In this document: piece after piece, positions 16,989-26,363 of the stretch
How positions within the stretch are numbered: position 1 is the first letter of the stretch
How the letters are laid out: every line of letters starts with the position of its first letter
Source of the DNA: Kordiimonas pumila
Lineage (GTDB): Bacteria; Pseudomonadota; Alphaproteobacteria; Sphingomonadales; Kordiimonadaceae
Reading direction: 5' to 3'
Assembly: GCF_015240255.1 (NCBI RefSeq)
Contig: NZ_CP061205.1
Span: 620,001 to 684,000, forward strand
Length of the DNA: 64,000 nt
Made by a program: the position numbers and the translations under genes
Notes under the pieces: model-generated
The model's input: the letters and a program-made list of their open reading frames with translations, nothing else
Database searches by the model: none
What the model was told of the DNA's origin: nothing

Positions 16989-19082
16989 ATGAACAGGGAG
17001 TTCCTAGGGGTACTTATGATGGGAGTGGCTGTATGTGGCATGCAAAGCTCTGCATGGGCACAGGATGCAGCTACAGAAGAGGGGAGCGAAGAGCTTTCTT
17101 TTGATGAAATCTACGTAAGCGGTTACAGAATCAGTAATTCTGCTGCAAAAACAGATACACCGCTGATTGAAACGCCACAGTCTATTTCAATTATTACGGC
17201 CGAGACGCTTGCTCTCAGGAACGTACAGACGATTGAGGAGGCGCTACGGTACACACCAGGTGTGGTTGTCAGCCAGTTCGGGTTTGATCCGCGGTTTGAC
17301 CACACCAGTATTCGCGGGTTTTCATCCACACTTCTCGGCAACTTTAAGGATGGCATGCGGCAAATACCGGGGTTTGGTATTGGTTTCCGGACCGAAGCAT
17401 ATGGTTTGAGCGCGATTGAAGTGTTTAAGGGACCTGCATCTGTGCTTTATGGGCAGAATGCACCGGGTGGTATGGTAAACTATACTTCCAAGCGTGCAAA
17501 TGTCGCAGATCTGCGCGAGTTCCAGTTGGATTATGGTAACTATGATCGCAAAATCGCCCGTGCTGATTTTGGTGATGTGTCCGATGATGGTAATTTCGGG
17601 TGGCGCATAACAGGCCTTTGGCGTGACAGTGATACACAGGTCCCCGGCTCGCCGGACAACAGGAAGTTTATTGCACCAACCGTTACATTTAACCTTGGCG
17701 ACAAGGCGACACTCACATTGCTTGGTCAATATTTGCATGATGAGACAACTGCAACACCGGACTTTGCTGTTGTGAACGGTGAGCTGACGGATATTTACCT
17801 GTCAGACTATACATGGGACCTCGCGGAACAGAAGCAATTGCAAGCTGGCTGGCAGTTTGAATATCGCTTTACGGATACCTTCACATTCCGTCAGAACTTC
17901 CGGTATAATGATGTTGATCTGGATCAGCGCTATATGTTCTCTCTGGGCATTGATCCGGTTAATCAGGTTGCGTACCGGGGCCGGGGTCAAAAGACACAGA
18001 AACTCAAGTCTATCGTGATTGATAACCAGCTTCTGTATGATGTTGACATGGGCGGGTCGAAGCATAGATTCTTGCTTGGTGTAGATTATTCAGACTCTGA
18101 TGATGACTGGGCTGTTGATCTGTCTTTCAATGGTGGGACATATGTCGATAATACGATCTCACTTGTAAATCCTCAATATGGCTTGACCTATGGGGCCCTT
18201 GATCCCTTGGCTGTAAGTAATGAGGGTCAGTCACAGACTGGTATATATTTGCAGGATCAGGTGGAAATTGGTGACCTTATCCTGACAGTAGGGGGCCGTT
18301 ATGACTCTGCTGAAACATTTGTGAACACAGATTATATTCCGTTTGTAAATCCTGTGCGCGCAACAGTGGATTCGGATGCCTTTACATATAGGGTTGCAGC
18401 AACCTACCTGTTTGAGAATGGTTTGGCACCCTATGCCAGTTACTCTACCTCGTTCCAGCTTGTAAGTGGTGCAGACGTAAGTGGTAATCCGTTTGAGCCA
18501 TCAAAAGGTAGGCAAATGGAAGTTGGTCTGAAGTATCAGCCGCAAGACTTCCCAGGATTTATGACCCTGTCCCTCTTTGATCTGACGTTGACAAACGTTT
18601 TGACAACAGACCCCACTAATCCGTCTTTCCAGGTACAGACGGGTGAGGTTAACGCGCAGGGTCTTGAAGCTGAAGTTTCAGTGACACCTACCGCAGGGCT
18701 GGACATGACATTTGCTTATACCTATCTGGACACTGATATTACCAGCAATGGTGCAGACAATGGTTTTGACCGTCAGTTGCAGCCGGGCCATACCATTACT
18801 GTTTTTGGTGACTATACAGTGCCAGACGGTCCGCTTGAAGGCTTCGGTTTGGGTGGTGGTATACGCTACCAGAGCAAAAGTTTTGCAAGTATCGATAATA
18901 CCTTGACGAACGACTCCACTTTCCTTGCGGATGCACAGGTGCATTATACGTTTGGTAGCTGGCGGCTGGGCCTGAATGCTACCAATATTTTCGACAAGGA
19001 AGCCTTTACCTGTAACAATACGGTCAGTTGTTACCCAGGGTATAGGCGCACTGTTCTTGCGAGCCTTCGGTACAGATACTAG
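16989..19082 (+). CDS. TonB-dependent siderophore receptor
   Basis: The start ATG 16989 is chosen over ATG 16980 because AAGGAAGG sits at proper distance only from the second. The protein has 697 residues with a signal peptide ending SSAWA-QD. The plug domain is at about residues 50-165: DTPLIETPQSISIITAETL, EALRYTPGV, IRGFSS, EVFKGPASVLYGQNAPGGMVNYTSKR. This is the pattern of the ferric-siderophore receptor family (FhuA/FoxA/FcuA group). A 22-strand barrel follows, ending RRTVLASLRYRY with the terminal aromatic. Expected role is uptake of a ferri-siderophore. An acylase and an AraC regulator lie downstream, which supports a dedicated uptake locus. No clear Fur box was identified upstream. 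Confidence 0.92.
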   Translation: MNREFLGVLMMGVAVCGMQSSAWAQDAATEEGSEELSFDEIYVSGYRISNSAAKTDTPLIETPQSISIITAETLALRNVQTIEEALRYTPGVVVSQFGFDPRFDHTSIRGFSSTLLGNFKDGMRQIPGFGIGFRTEAYGLSAIEVFKGPASVLYGQNAPGGMVNYTSKRANVADLREFQLDYGNYDRKIARADFGDVSDDGNFGWRITGLWRDSDTQVPGSPDNRKFIAPTVTFNLGDKATLTLLGQYLHDETTATPDFAVVNGELTDIYLSDYTWDLAEQKQLQAGWQFEYRFTDTFTFRQNFRYNDVDLDQRYMFSLGIDPVNQVAYRGRGQKTQKLKSIVIDNQLLYDVDMGGSKHRFLLGVDYSDSDDDWAVDLSFNGGTYVDNTISLVNPQYGLTYGALDPLAVSNEGQSQTGIYLQDQVEIGDLILTVGGRYDSAETFVNTDYIPFVNPVRATVDSDAFTYRVAATYLFENGLAPYASYSTSFQLVSGADVSGNPFEPSKGRQMEVGLKYQPQDFPGFMTLSLFDLTLTNVLTTDPTNPSFQVQTGEVNAQGLEAEVSVTPTAGLDMTFAYTYLDTDITSNGADNGFDRQLQPGHTITVFGDYTVPDGPLEGFGLGGGIRYQSKSFASIDNTLTNDSTFLADAQVHYTFGSWRLGLNATNIFDKEAFTCNNTVSCYPGYRRTVLASLRYRY

Positions 19083-19103
19083 GGCTCCGCGCAGAAAAAA
19101 TGT

Positions 19104-19127
19104 ATGGGCTGCCTTTTGGCGGCCCAT
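19104..19127 (+). terminator. Hairpin between siderophore receptor and acylase genes
   Basis: ATGGGCTGCC and GGCGGCCCAT pair over ten bases (one T-G pair) around a TTTT loop. No T run follows, so it may lower rather than stop read-through into the acylase gene. Confidence 0.5.
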
Positions 19128-19157
19128 GTGGTTTAGGACAAGAATAAAGGTTCCAGT

Positions 19158-21509
19158 ATGCTACAGCGAATACTTCAGATCATTATGCCCAGTGCCGCAA
19201 TTATGTTTTCAGCATCAGCGCTGGCAGAGGATACACCTACAGCAACAATAACGTTTACAGCACATGGCATTCCTCACATTGAAGCAGAAGATATGTACGG
19301 GCTTGGTTTTGGGTCCGGATATGCATCGGCGCGCACAGATTTGTGTGCAGTGGCAGATGCCATTTTGACCTATGCAGGCAAACGCTCGCGTGTATATGGA
19401 CCCGCAGAGAATACAAAACTTTATATCCCGCAGCGAACCAGCATACCGAATGCGGTGAATGACCTAACTATCCATTATTCCATATCTGATGCGCAGCTTG
19501 AGAAGGCAAAAGCAGGTATGTCAGCGGATATGTTGGCAGTGCTGGAAGGCTATGCTGCCGGCTTTAACCATTATGTCGATGTGACTCCCCCGGCAACCAG
19601 ACCTGCGGTTTGCCGGAAAGAAGGCGAAATTCCGCCTGTTTCTGTTGACGATATGATCCGGCGCTCCACAGCGTACGCCATGCTTTTGGGTGAGCGTATG
19701 TTTATGGGGGCACTGTATGCGGCAGCACCACCTGCTGCCAAAGAGGCTGCGGCACTGAAAAATGAAGTGCTTTATGCGGGTGCACCGTACGAGCCCCTTG
19801 GCCTAGGTAGCAATGCCTATGCTTTTGGGGCTGAGATGACAAAGGATGGTGGTGGGCTTTTAATGGCAAATCCGCATTATACGTGGGAAGGGCCAGAGCG
19901 CTTCATGCAAATGCACCTCAGAGCCCCGGGTTATAACGTTATGGGCGCTTCGCTCCTTGGTACTCCGTTAATTGGTATCGGGTTTAACGCTTCTTTGGCA
20001 TGGACACATACAGTGGCAACTGACGCCAAAGCCACGCTTTACCGTTTACAGCTCAATCCGGATAACCCGACCGAGTATTTGATGGATGGCAAGGTAATTC
20101 CGATGACAGCGGAAGAGGTCAGTATTGATGTGCTTGGTGACAGTGGCGAGTTGACAACGCTTTCCCATACGTTCTGGACAACAGAGTTTGGCCCGGTGGT
20201 GTCGGCACCGGGTATCGAGTGGACCTATGACACGGCGTTTGCACTTGCTGACCCCAACAAAAGCAACTTTGGCATGTTCGAGCAATCATTGGAGATGGGC
20301 CGGTCACAGACTGTAGGAACTCTTGAAAAAGTGCTCACAGACTATGTTGCGTCGCCTTTTCTGAACACTCTGGCTGCTGATGCAGACGGGAATGTGCTTT
20401 ATACAAATATGTCCTCCACGCCAGCGTTTGATATGCAGCAACTTCAGGCTTGCTCTCTGAATATTCCGGGGGCGAGTGCCTATTTTACAGCGCATGTGAT
20501 GGATGGTGCGAAAGCTGAATGCCGCCCCAAAGTATTTGAAACGGCATCCCGTCCGGGGATTATGCCTGCAAGTATGAAACCTCTTGTTGTGCGGCGGGAT
20601 TATGTTGCAAATTCCAACAATTCACACTGGTATACAAACCCCGACCAGCCTCTGACTGGTTATTCCCCGCTGATTGGCCGAGAGGGTACGCAGCAAAATG
20701 CCCGGACCAGGCTGGGGCATAGGCAGGTGCAGGATATGCTGCATACAAAAAGTAGTGAGGGGTATATTACTGCGCAAAACGTGAAGGATATGCTTTTTGC
20801 AAACAGAAACTATATGGCTGAAATTCTGGTTGATGACCTTGTGTCTTTATGCGGGAAAACCTCCTCGGTCATGATCGAGGAGAGCGAGGTCAGCCTCAAG
20901 AAAGCATGTACAGTTCTGGCAGGTTGGGACCGCCGCGATGATGTGACAAGTGTTGGCACTGCTCTTTTTCGTGAATTTTTAAAGCGGGCCCCAACGTACG
21001 GTGCAGCGGCAAAAATATTCTGGCGGGTGCAGTTTGACCCAACTCGCCCGCTTGATACACCTGCTGGTATTCAGGCGGATAGCACCCAGGCTGTTGAAGC
21101 GCTTGCAAAAGCCATATTGGCTCTTGAAAAGGCAGGTATTGCATTGGACGCCCCACTTGGGGACGTACAGTTTGTGGTAAGGGGTGGCAAGCGTTTCCCT
21201 ATCCACGGTGGACCGGACAGTTCTGTTTATAATGTGATGGACATGCCCCTTGTGGATGGCAAAGGGTATACAGACCCGGTTGCATCTGGTGCCACATATA
21301 TCGCCGTTATCACGTTTGAAAATGGTGCACCGGTCGCGGATGCAATTCTGGCAACCGATCAGACCACGGATGAAACGGCGCCCTTCGCCCGTGATGGTGT
21401 TCAGGCCTATTCTGAAAAACAGTGGCTACGACTACCTTTTCTGAAAAAGGATATTGCTGCAGCGGCTGTTGGAGAACCTGTTAAGCTATATGCCAAAGAG
21501 GCGCAGTAA
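19158..21509 (+). CDS. Ntn-hydrolase acylase of the penicillin/AHL acylase family (PvdQ-like)
   Basis: A 783-residue periplasmic enzyme with a signal peptide (residues 1-23, ending SALA-ED). The family scheme is alpha chain, spacer, then a beta chain that begins at the catalytic nucleophile. GLGSNAYAFG places that Ser at residue 218. ITFTAHGIPHIEAEDMYGLGFGSGYASARTDL is the alpha-chain signature (residues about 31-62). GGLLMANPHYTWEGPERFMQMHL and NNSHWYTNPDQPLTGYSPLIG hold the oxyanion and Asn residues of the beta chain. Such enzymes self-cleave and hydrolyse amides: beta-lactams, acyl-homoserine lactones, or (PvdQ) the myristoyl chain of pyoverdine precursors. Its place 75 bp after a siderophore receptor suggests acylated-siderophore processing; quorum quenching is the alternative. 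Confidence 0.88.
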   Translation: MLQRILQIIMPSAAIMFSASALAEDTPTATITFTAHGIPHIEAEDMYGLGFGSGYASARTDLCAVADAILTYAGKRSRVYGPAENTKLYIPQRTSIPNAVNDLTIHYSISDAQLEKAKAGMSADMLAVLEGYAAGFNHYVDVTPPATRPAVCRKEGEIPPVSVDDMIRRSTAYAMLLGERMFMGALYAAAPPAAKEAAALKNEVLYAGAPYEPLGLGSNAYAFGAEMTKDGGGLLMANPHYTWEGPERFMQMHLRAPGYNVMGASLLGTPLIGIGFNASLAWTHTVATDAKATLYRLQLNPDNPTEYLMDGKVIPMTAEEVSIDVLGDSGELTTLSHTFWTTEFGPVVSAPGIEWTYDTAFALADPNKSNFGMFEQSLEMGRSQTVGTLEKVLTDYVASPFLNTLAADADGNVLYTNMSSTPAFDMQQLQACSLNIPGASAYFTAHVMDGAKAECRPKVFETASRPGIMPASMKPLVVRRDYVANSNNSHWYTNPDQPLTGYSPLIGREGTQQNARTRLGHRQVQDMLHTKSSEGYITAQNVKDMLFANRNYMAEILVDDLVSLCGKTSSVMIEESEVSLKKACTVLAGWDRRDDVTSVGTALFREFLKRAPTYGAAAKIFWRVQFDPTRPLDTPAGIQADSTQAVEALAKAILALEKAGIALDAPLGDVQFVVRGGKRFPIHGGPDSSVYNVMDMPLVDGKGYTDPVASGATYIAVITFENGAPVADAILATDQTTDETAPFARDGVQAYSEKQWLRLPFLKKDIAAAAVGEPVKLYAKEAQ

Positions 21510-21515
21510 GCTATT

Positions 21516-21550
21516 GGCGGACTAACGGAGCGTTTTGCCGGTAGTCCGCC
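21516..21550. terminator. Convergent terminator hairpin between acylase and araC genes
   Basis: GGCGGACTA (21516-21524) and TAGTCCGCC (21542-21550) are perfect complements with a 17-base loop. The stem covers the end of the araC-type gene and lies six bases after the acylase stop, so it can serve both strands. Confidence 0.6.
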
Positions 21551-22586
21551 GTGCTTCCATGGGGGAAATGCCATAAGCTGCCTTGAACGCGCGGGCGAAA
21601 CTGGCCTGATGCTCGTAGCCCGTTTCAAGGGCAATCTCTATCATTGACATTTCTGAAGACCGGATCAGTTTCAGTGCATATTCCAGTCGCATTTTTTCCC
21701 GCACATGTGCAACGGTATCCCCATATAGTTGCTTGAAACCAAACTGCAGCTTGTGGCGGGTCAGGTCTACGGCGAAGGCCAGTTCTTCAATGTTTGGTCT
21801 GTCACTGAATGAATCTTGGATGTATTTCTTTGCGCGCTCTATTCTTGCATAATCTTTTGCAGTCAGGACTATGCCAGGTTGACGTGTCTGTATTTCCTTG
21901 AAGCCGGACAGAACCAGACAGAGAAGTTCAAGTGCCTTGGATTGGAGAAACACACTTCTGTAGCTGCCCTTTAGCGTACAATCGATCATTTGCAAGGTGG
22001 TTTGCGATTCTTCCCTGGTCATTGGAATGTTGCGGTGGGCGATGGGAATGCCGTTCTCCAGAAAATTTAAAAACGCTGCCGGAATATCGCGAGCATCCAA
22101 ACGTGTACAAGGGAAAAAGCGTGAAGGGTCAATGATTACGGATACCCACTTGAGGGTGCGTCTCGGCGCGTATACGGTTTCAAAAGACCCGTCTGTTTCC
22201 ATGCCGTATATCATGCAGTGCCCGTTCGCAAGCGACCCGTCACGGGTATTTTCTAGGTCTGATATGTCAATGTTGGCCTGCAGAACAGCCGTGAGCACCA
22301 GCTTACCGCCAAGGCTGTGCCGGGATGTCATGACCTGCTTTGTTTTTGTGTCTACCAGAATGAGCCAGAGACCGTCCTGCAACTCATAGAACTCTATGCC
22401 ACCTTCGGCTGTGTCGGGGTCATAAAGATGTTTGAAACCATTGCATCCGGGTATTTTCTCATAGTTGCCGTTGTCAGCCTTTACACATTTTTTCGGTGCA
22501 GCTTGAACAGCCTGCAGGGTCTCTTGCAGCAAGGGAATGCTTCTGAGCAAGGAAACGGATTTATCAGTATCAGCAATACTCACCAT
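21522..22586 (-). CDS. AraC-family transcriptional regulator
   Basis: The likely start is ATG 22586 (354 residues). The frame is open further up to 22805, but the extra N-terminal sequence does not look like protein of this family. The N-terminal part (residues about 1-240) is a ligand-binding region of the PchR/YbtA sort. The C-terminal pair of HTH motifs starts at about residue 250: YARIERAKKYIQDSFSDRPNIEELAFAVDLTRHKLQFGFKQLYGDTV and MSMIEIALETGYEHQASFARAFKAAYGISPMEARR. PchR-like regulators sense ferri-siderophores and switch on receptor genes. It converges on the acylase gene and probably controls the receptor and acylase; this is inferred from position. Confidence 0.85.
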   Translation of the reverse strand: MVSIADTDKSVSLLRSIPLLQETLQAVQAAPKKCVKADNGNYEKIPGCNGFKHLYDPDTAEGGIEFYELQDGLWLILVDTKTKQVMTSRHSLGGKLVLTAVLQANIDISDLENTRDGSLANGHCMIYGMETDGSFETVYAPRRTLKWVSVIIDPSRFFPCTRLDARDIPAAFLNFLENGIPIAHRNIPMTREESQTTLQMIDCTLKGSYRSVFLQSKALELLCLVLSGFKEIQTRQPGIVLTAKDYARIERAKKYIQDSFSDRPNIEELAFAVDLTRHKLQFGFKQLYGDTVAHVREKMRLEYALKLIRSSEMSMIEIALETGYEHQASFARAFKAAYGISPMEARRTTGKTLR

Positions 22587-22774
22587 AATTTCCAGTATAC
22601 TGTCTGCCCTGCATGGCAAATGCAAGATACGTGAAGATACTATGTTCATACCGGGGACCCGGAAACAAGCCTGAAAACCCCTATGGTCCTGAAATGCCTG
22701 TAAATGTAACTGATTTGCTAAAACCAACTTCCAATTTACATAGTGGTAGGGGGGGTCTATGAAAATTTTCTGCA

Positions 22775-23236
22775 TCAGTATTGATGTGCCAAGGGGGCGT
22801 AACACTGACGCTGGTGCGCATATTTTCTGTACACCCCTCCCCAGGGCAGCGCCATGATACCCTTGGGAACAGCGGTATCTTTCTCCCGTTTTTCTAAAGT
22901 GGCCTCGTCAATACCAAGCTGTTTGGCAAGTGCTTTTCGAGTAACACCGTTTCTGCGTCTCCAAGACACGATTTTTTGGCCAAGCGTTTTAGGTTTGGGA
23001 AATGGATCGTAACCTAGAAATGCGAAGATTGCCGGATAGTATTTAAACTCTGGTGTCGATCTACCCTTTTCCCATCCAATTATTGTGGAAATGGCAACAC
23101 GAACCCTCTTGGCAACATCTTTTTGAAAAAGGCCGTTTTCCAAGCGTTTTTTGAGAAGATGCTCTCCAAGTGTTGCAGGGCGTTTTGGGTAAGGTGTTGG
23201 CTTTTCTACAGAAAGCCTGAAATTGTAAGATGGCAA
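22775..23236 (-). CDS. XRE-type helix-turn-helix DNA-binding protein
   Basis: A 153-residue protein with TTG start at 23236. Two HTH-like segments are visible: LKKRLENGLFQKDVAKRVRVAISTIIGWEKG (residues about 28-58) and WRRRNGVTRKALAKQLGIDEATLEKREKD (about 91-119). The joining YYPAIFAFLGYDPFPKPKTLGQKIV stretch is known from a family of small accessory-region HTH proteins. The last 25 residues look unrelated to the family. Its first seven bases overlap the point where comM sequence begins on the other strand, so its present start may have been created by the rearrangement. The target is unknown. Confidence 0.7.
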   Translation of the reverse strand: MPSYNFRLSVEKPTPYPKRPATLGEHLLKKRLENGLFQKDVAKRVRVAISTIIGWEKGRSTPEFKYYPAIFAFLGYDPFPKPKTLGQKIVSWRRRNGVTRKALAKQLGIDEATLEKREKDTAVPKGIMALPWGGVYRKYAHQRQCYAPLAHQY

Positions 23237-23748
23237 CGAACCCCTGTCGCTGTGGGTATTTGGATGATGCTGCGATGGCGTGTGGTCGTGCGCCCCGGTG
23301 CGCGGCGGAGTATCAGGCGAAAATATCAGGCCCCTTGTTTGACCGGTTTGATATATTTATGGATGTACCGGCGGTGTCGGCCGCTGACTTATCACTGCCG
23401 TCAACCGGCGAACCGTCATCTGTTATTGCCGCCCGTGTAGCAGCGGCGCGCGAGCGCCAGCACGGCCGCGCTGAAGCTGAAGGCAAGGAAGATGTCTTTC
23501 TGAATGCCCATGCTGATGGGGCATACCTGCAAGCAATTGCCGCGCCTGACGCAGGTGGCAAACAGATGCTTGAGAAAGCTGTTGATCACTTCCGCCTGTC
23601 TGCGCGCGGGTATCACCGCGTACTGCGTGTTGCCCGCACCATCGCAGACCTAGCGCACAGCGACACCGTCACCCAACCCCACATAGCCGAGGCCCTCGCT
23701 TACAGGCGCATCACACCGCAGTCAGCAATCGCTAGAAGTACCGGGTAA
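23230..23748 (+). pseudogene. comM: 3' fragment of comM/yifB (Mg-chelatase-like AAA+ ATPase)
   Basis: The frame encodes only the end of ComM: NPCRCGYLDDAAMACGRAPRCAAEYQAKISGPLFDRFDIFMDVP followed by the Mg_chelatase_C helix bundle (EKAVDHFRLSARGYHRVLRVARTIADL, ITPQSAIARS). About 170 residues remain of roughly 500. The N-terminal Lon-like domain and Walker A and B motifs are gone, and an in-frame TGA lies four codons upstream. ComM is a branch-migration helicase that aids natural transformation. No 5' part occurs elsewhere in the window. The break point coincides with the start of the XRE gene, the likely edge of inserted DNA. Confidence 0.85.
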
Positions 23749-23790
23749 TAAGTTTATTGCCAAAAACGGAAGCAGAGTGGTCTGGAGTAG

Positions 23791-23825
23791 TAATTGCGGG
23801 ACAAAGTTTATTGGTCCCGCAATTA
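23791..23825. terminator. Perfect 12-bp hairpin between comM remnant and TonB receptor
   Basis: TAATTGCGGGAC (23791-23802) and GTCCCGCAATTA (23814-23825) are exact complements around an 11-base loop. It lies between convergent reading frames and can work as a bidirectional terminator. Confidence 0.65.
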
Positions 23826-23868
23826 TTGGTTTAAAGATTAGGCTCGGCCACATCATGTGGCGCTGACT

Positions 23869-26076
23869 TTAGAAGTTTAACCGGGCCTCTACACCAATCC
23901 AGCGCGGAGGAGTATATGTATCATAGGCTCCGCCTAGAGGGGGGGCAGATACGTCAAACGAGAAAGTTTTGCGAGCTTTATCAAATATATTGTTCGCAAA
24001 TACCGCCAGCTCAAGGCGATCTTCCAGAATTTCGAGCGAAACCCTTGCATTGGCCAACCAACCGCCAGGCACTAAAGTAACTTGGGCATTGGTGAGCTGC
24101 GAATAGAAGTCTGCTGTATAGACTGCATTGAAGGTGGCGCTCAATTTTCCGCTTTTTAGGTCAAAATACTTACTGGCAGCAAGATTGATTGTATAGTCGG
24201 GCGCTTGAGGGGCTTCGCGGTCAACTATACGCGCTCCGATTGGGATATCTTTTACATTCGTGTGGAGCAAAGCCAGCCCCGCATCAAACTGGAAGCCCAT
24301 GCCCGGTCGTATCGACAGTTCAAAGTCGCCGCCATATATTTCTGCGCTGGTGTTGAATAATGTAAAGTTAAAGCCACGTTGGTCAAACGCCTGATAATCT
24401 GAATAGTCATAATAGTATAAGGAACCATTGAGGCGTACATGTTGGTCAAATAGATCGAACTTACCACCAACCTCATAAGCCATTAGGTTTTCGCCTTTGA
24501 AGCGGAAGCCGCTTAACGGCGCCTGCCCTACAAAGCCTGCATTATAGTTGAATGCCTTGTAGCCTCGGTTGATGCTTGCATAAAGCAGTGTATCCTTGTT
24601 GGGGTGCCAATCTATAGCCAGCCGCCCTGAAACACCGGTTTCACCGTGATTATCTGTGGTGACACCAGCCGCTGCGAGTGACCCGGGAGCGATGAAGGCT
24701 GCACATAAAGGGCCTGTACATACTTCAGAATAATAATAATCCTTTTCGTCGCGTGTGACACGGATACCGGCGGATATCTGCACGTCTGCGTTAAGGTCAT
24801 ATTCAATTTGTCCAAACCCTGAGTAAGATTGGGTGTCTACGCTATAATCCGCCCTCGGATATGTCGCAAATGCAGGCAAGTTGAAGCCCTGAAAATAATC
24901 ACCTTTAATGTTTAGATAATAGAGGCCCGTAGTCCACCGAAATGCCCCTTCATCCTCGATCAGGCGAATTTCCTGGGTAAAATGCTTGGCATCTGCATCT
25001 TGTAAGAAAATACCAATATCAACAGGCGAGAAATCATTGTCTGCTGCATATTCGCTATCAAGCTTTTGGTAACTGGTGACAGTTGCCAATGAAAGGCCGT
25101 TTCCAAGGTCAAGGTTTGCTTTACCGCCGACAGTCCAAGTCTCACGGGTGAAGCGGCCCGGGTAATTATACGAACCTGTGTAGGGATCGCCGTCAGCATC
25201 TGCATAACCAAACCCGGTTGGAGATCCTGCCGGCAACGGTATGCCAAGGCCGTCAGTGTCTTGCCCGGCACCAGTAATCATCGCTCCACCTGATGCTACA
25301 GGTTTGTTCTTATACCAATCAGCAAAGAGATTAACAGTTAGGGCGCTGTTTGGCTCTAGTTTTAGCTGAAAACGCCCTGCAAGGGTGTCATTAGCTAAAA
25401 GATCTGCGCCAATATCATTTTTTACAAAGCCATCAGCTTTGTTTTTTAGCACGGCCAATCGAGCTGAAACTCCCTCTGCAATAGGGCCACCTACAGCTGC
25501 TTCCACACGCACCTGATCATAACTGCCCACGGTAACATCTACGAACCCCTCTAATGTATCTCCGGGCTGATTAGTTACAATATGAACGAGGCCGCCTGTT
25601 GCGTTACGCCCGAAGAGTGTGCCTTGAGGACCTTTAAGCACCTCAACCCGAGCTACGTCGAACAGTTCTTGAACACTTGTAGCGTTAGATGGCTGGTAGA
25701 CCTCGTCAATATAGAAGGCATTGGCTGGTTCAATATGGCCTGCAAAATCGTTTTGTGAGACACCACGAATGGAGATAAGCCCAGCTACTGGCGGGCCACC
25801 CGGTGCGGTAAACTGCAACCCTGGTGTCATGGCAGCAAGGTCGGTCGTGTTACGCATGCCTAGTTCGATTAACCGGTCACCACTATGGGCAGTAACGGCA
25901 ATCGCAACGTCCTGAATATTTGCCGCCCGGCGTGTTGCGGTCACAACGATTTCGTCAAAGGCGCCAATTGTTTCACTTGCAGTCTCAGTTTGTCCGTAAG
26001 CTGTACTTGTCATTGAGGCCATAGCGATGCCAACGAGACAAGAACTGCTTGACCAAAAATTATGTATGATTGTCAC
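23869..26076 (-). CDS. TonB-dependent receptor
   Basis: A 735-residue outer-membrane receptor with a signal peptide (to about TAYG-QTE). FDEIVVTATRRAANIQDVAIAVTA opens the plug, followed by DLAAMTPGLQFT, RGVSQNDF, FYIDEVYQ and RVEVLKGPQGTLFGRNATGGLVHIVT (residues about 45-175). A barrel follows, ending WIGVEARLNF. The plug belongs to the large group used by Sphingomonas-like and Kordiimonas-like bacteria for organic substrates rather than siderophores. The barrel carries DADGDPYTGSYNYPG, a Ca-loop-like motif shared with the receptor at 58122-60455. It is divergent from a LuxR regulator 287 bp away and heads the catabolic module to 34.6 kb. The substrate is unknown. Confidence 0.92.
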   Translation of the reverse strand: MTIIHNFWSSSSCLVGIAMASMTSTAYGQTETASETIGAFDEIVVTATRRAANIQDVAIAVTAHSGDRLIELGMRNTTDLAAMTPGLQFTAPGGPPVAGLISIRGVSQNDFAGHIEPANAFYIDEVYQPSNATSVQELFDVARVEVLKGPQGTLFGRNATGGLVHIVTNQPGDTLEGFVDVTVGSYDQVRVEAAVGGPIAEGVSARLAVLKNKADGFVKNDIGADLLANDTLAGRFQLKLEPNSALTVNLFADWYKNKPVASGGAMITGAGQDTDGLGIPLPAGSPTGFGYADADGDPYTGSYNYPGRFTRETWTVGGKANLDLGNGLSLATVTSYQKLDSEYAADNDFSPVDIGIFLQDADAKHFTQEIRLIEDEGAFRWTTGLYYLNIKGDYFQGFNLPAFATYPRADYSVDTQSYSGFGQIEYDLNADVQISAGIRVTRDEKDYYYSEVCTGPLCAAFIAPGSLAAAGVTTDNHGETGVSGRLAIDWHPNKDTLLYASINRGYKAFNYNAGFVGQAPLSGFRFKGENLMAYEVGGKFDLFDQHVRLNGSLYYYDYSDYQAFDQRGFNFTLFNTSAEIYGGDFELSIRPGMGFQFDAGLALLHTNVKDIPIGARIVDREAPQAPDYTINLAASKYFDLKSGKLSATFNAVYTADFYSQLTNAQVTLVPGGWLANARVSLEILEDRLELAVFANNIFDKARKTFSFDVSAPPLGGAYDTYTPPRWIGVEARLNF

Positions 26077-26363
26077 TCTTTAACCCTCCCCTTGTGGCAC
26101 AACACCAGAAAATGGCGCACGCCTCTTTAAATAACCGGTCTATTTATATCTGTAACACCAGAGCAAAGACTATAACGGAAAACACTCACAGTAACCGGTT
26201 CGGGCTGATCGAAGCACTTGTGGGGCCGCCTTTTTTGTGATTGTAATAAGATTGGTCGAGCGATAATAATAAGGTGATCAAGCGGTCGACTAATAAATTT
26301 GCACCGGGGAAGGTGTCGCATGCTGGAAGGGGAATATCCGGTATGTGAAAAGGGGAAGCTAGC
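26077..26363. other. Divergent promoter region of TonB receptor and luxR gene
   Basis: 287 bp without a gene. It contains GGAAAACACTCA at 26177-26188, which matches 10 of 12 bases of GGGAACCACTCA in the inverted repeat at 29733-29744. This is a possible shared regulator site. Confidence 0.4.

Noticed and set aside
22587-22805. N-terminal extension of the AraC-type regulator
   Set aside because: The extra 73 residues do not resemble the family and ATG 22586 gives the usual length; treated as untranslated.
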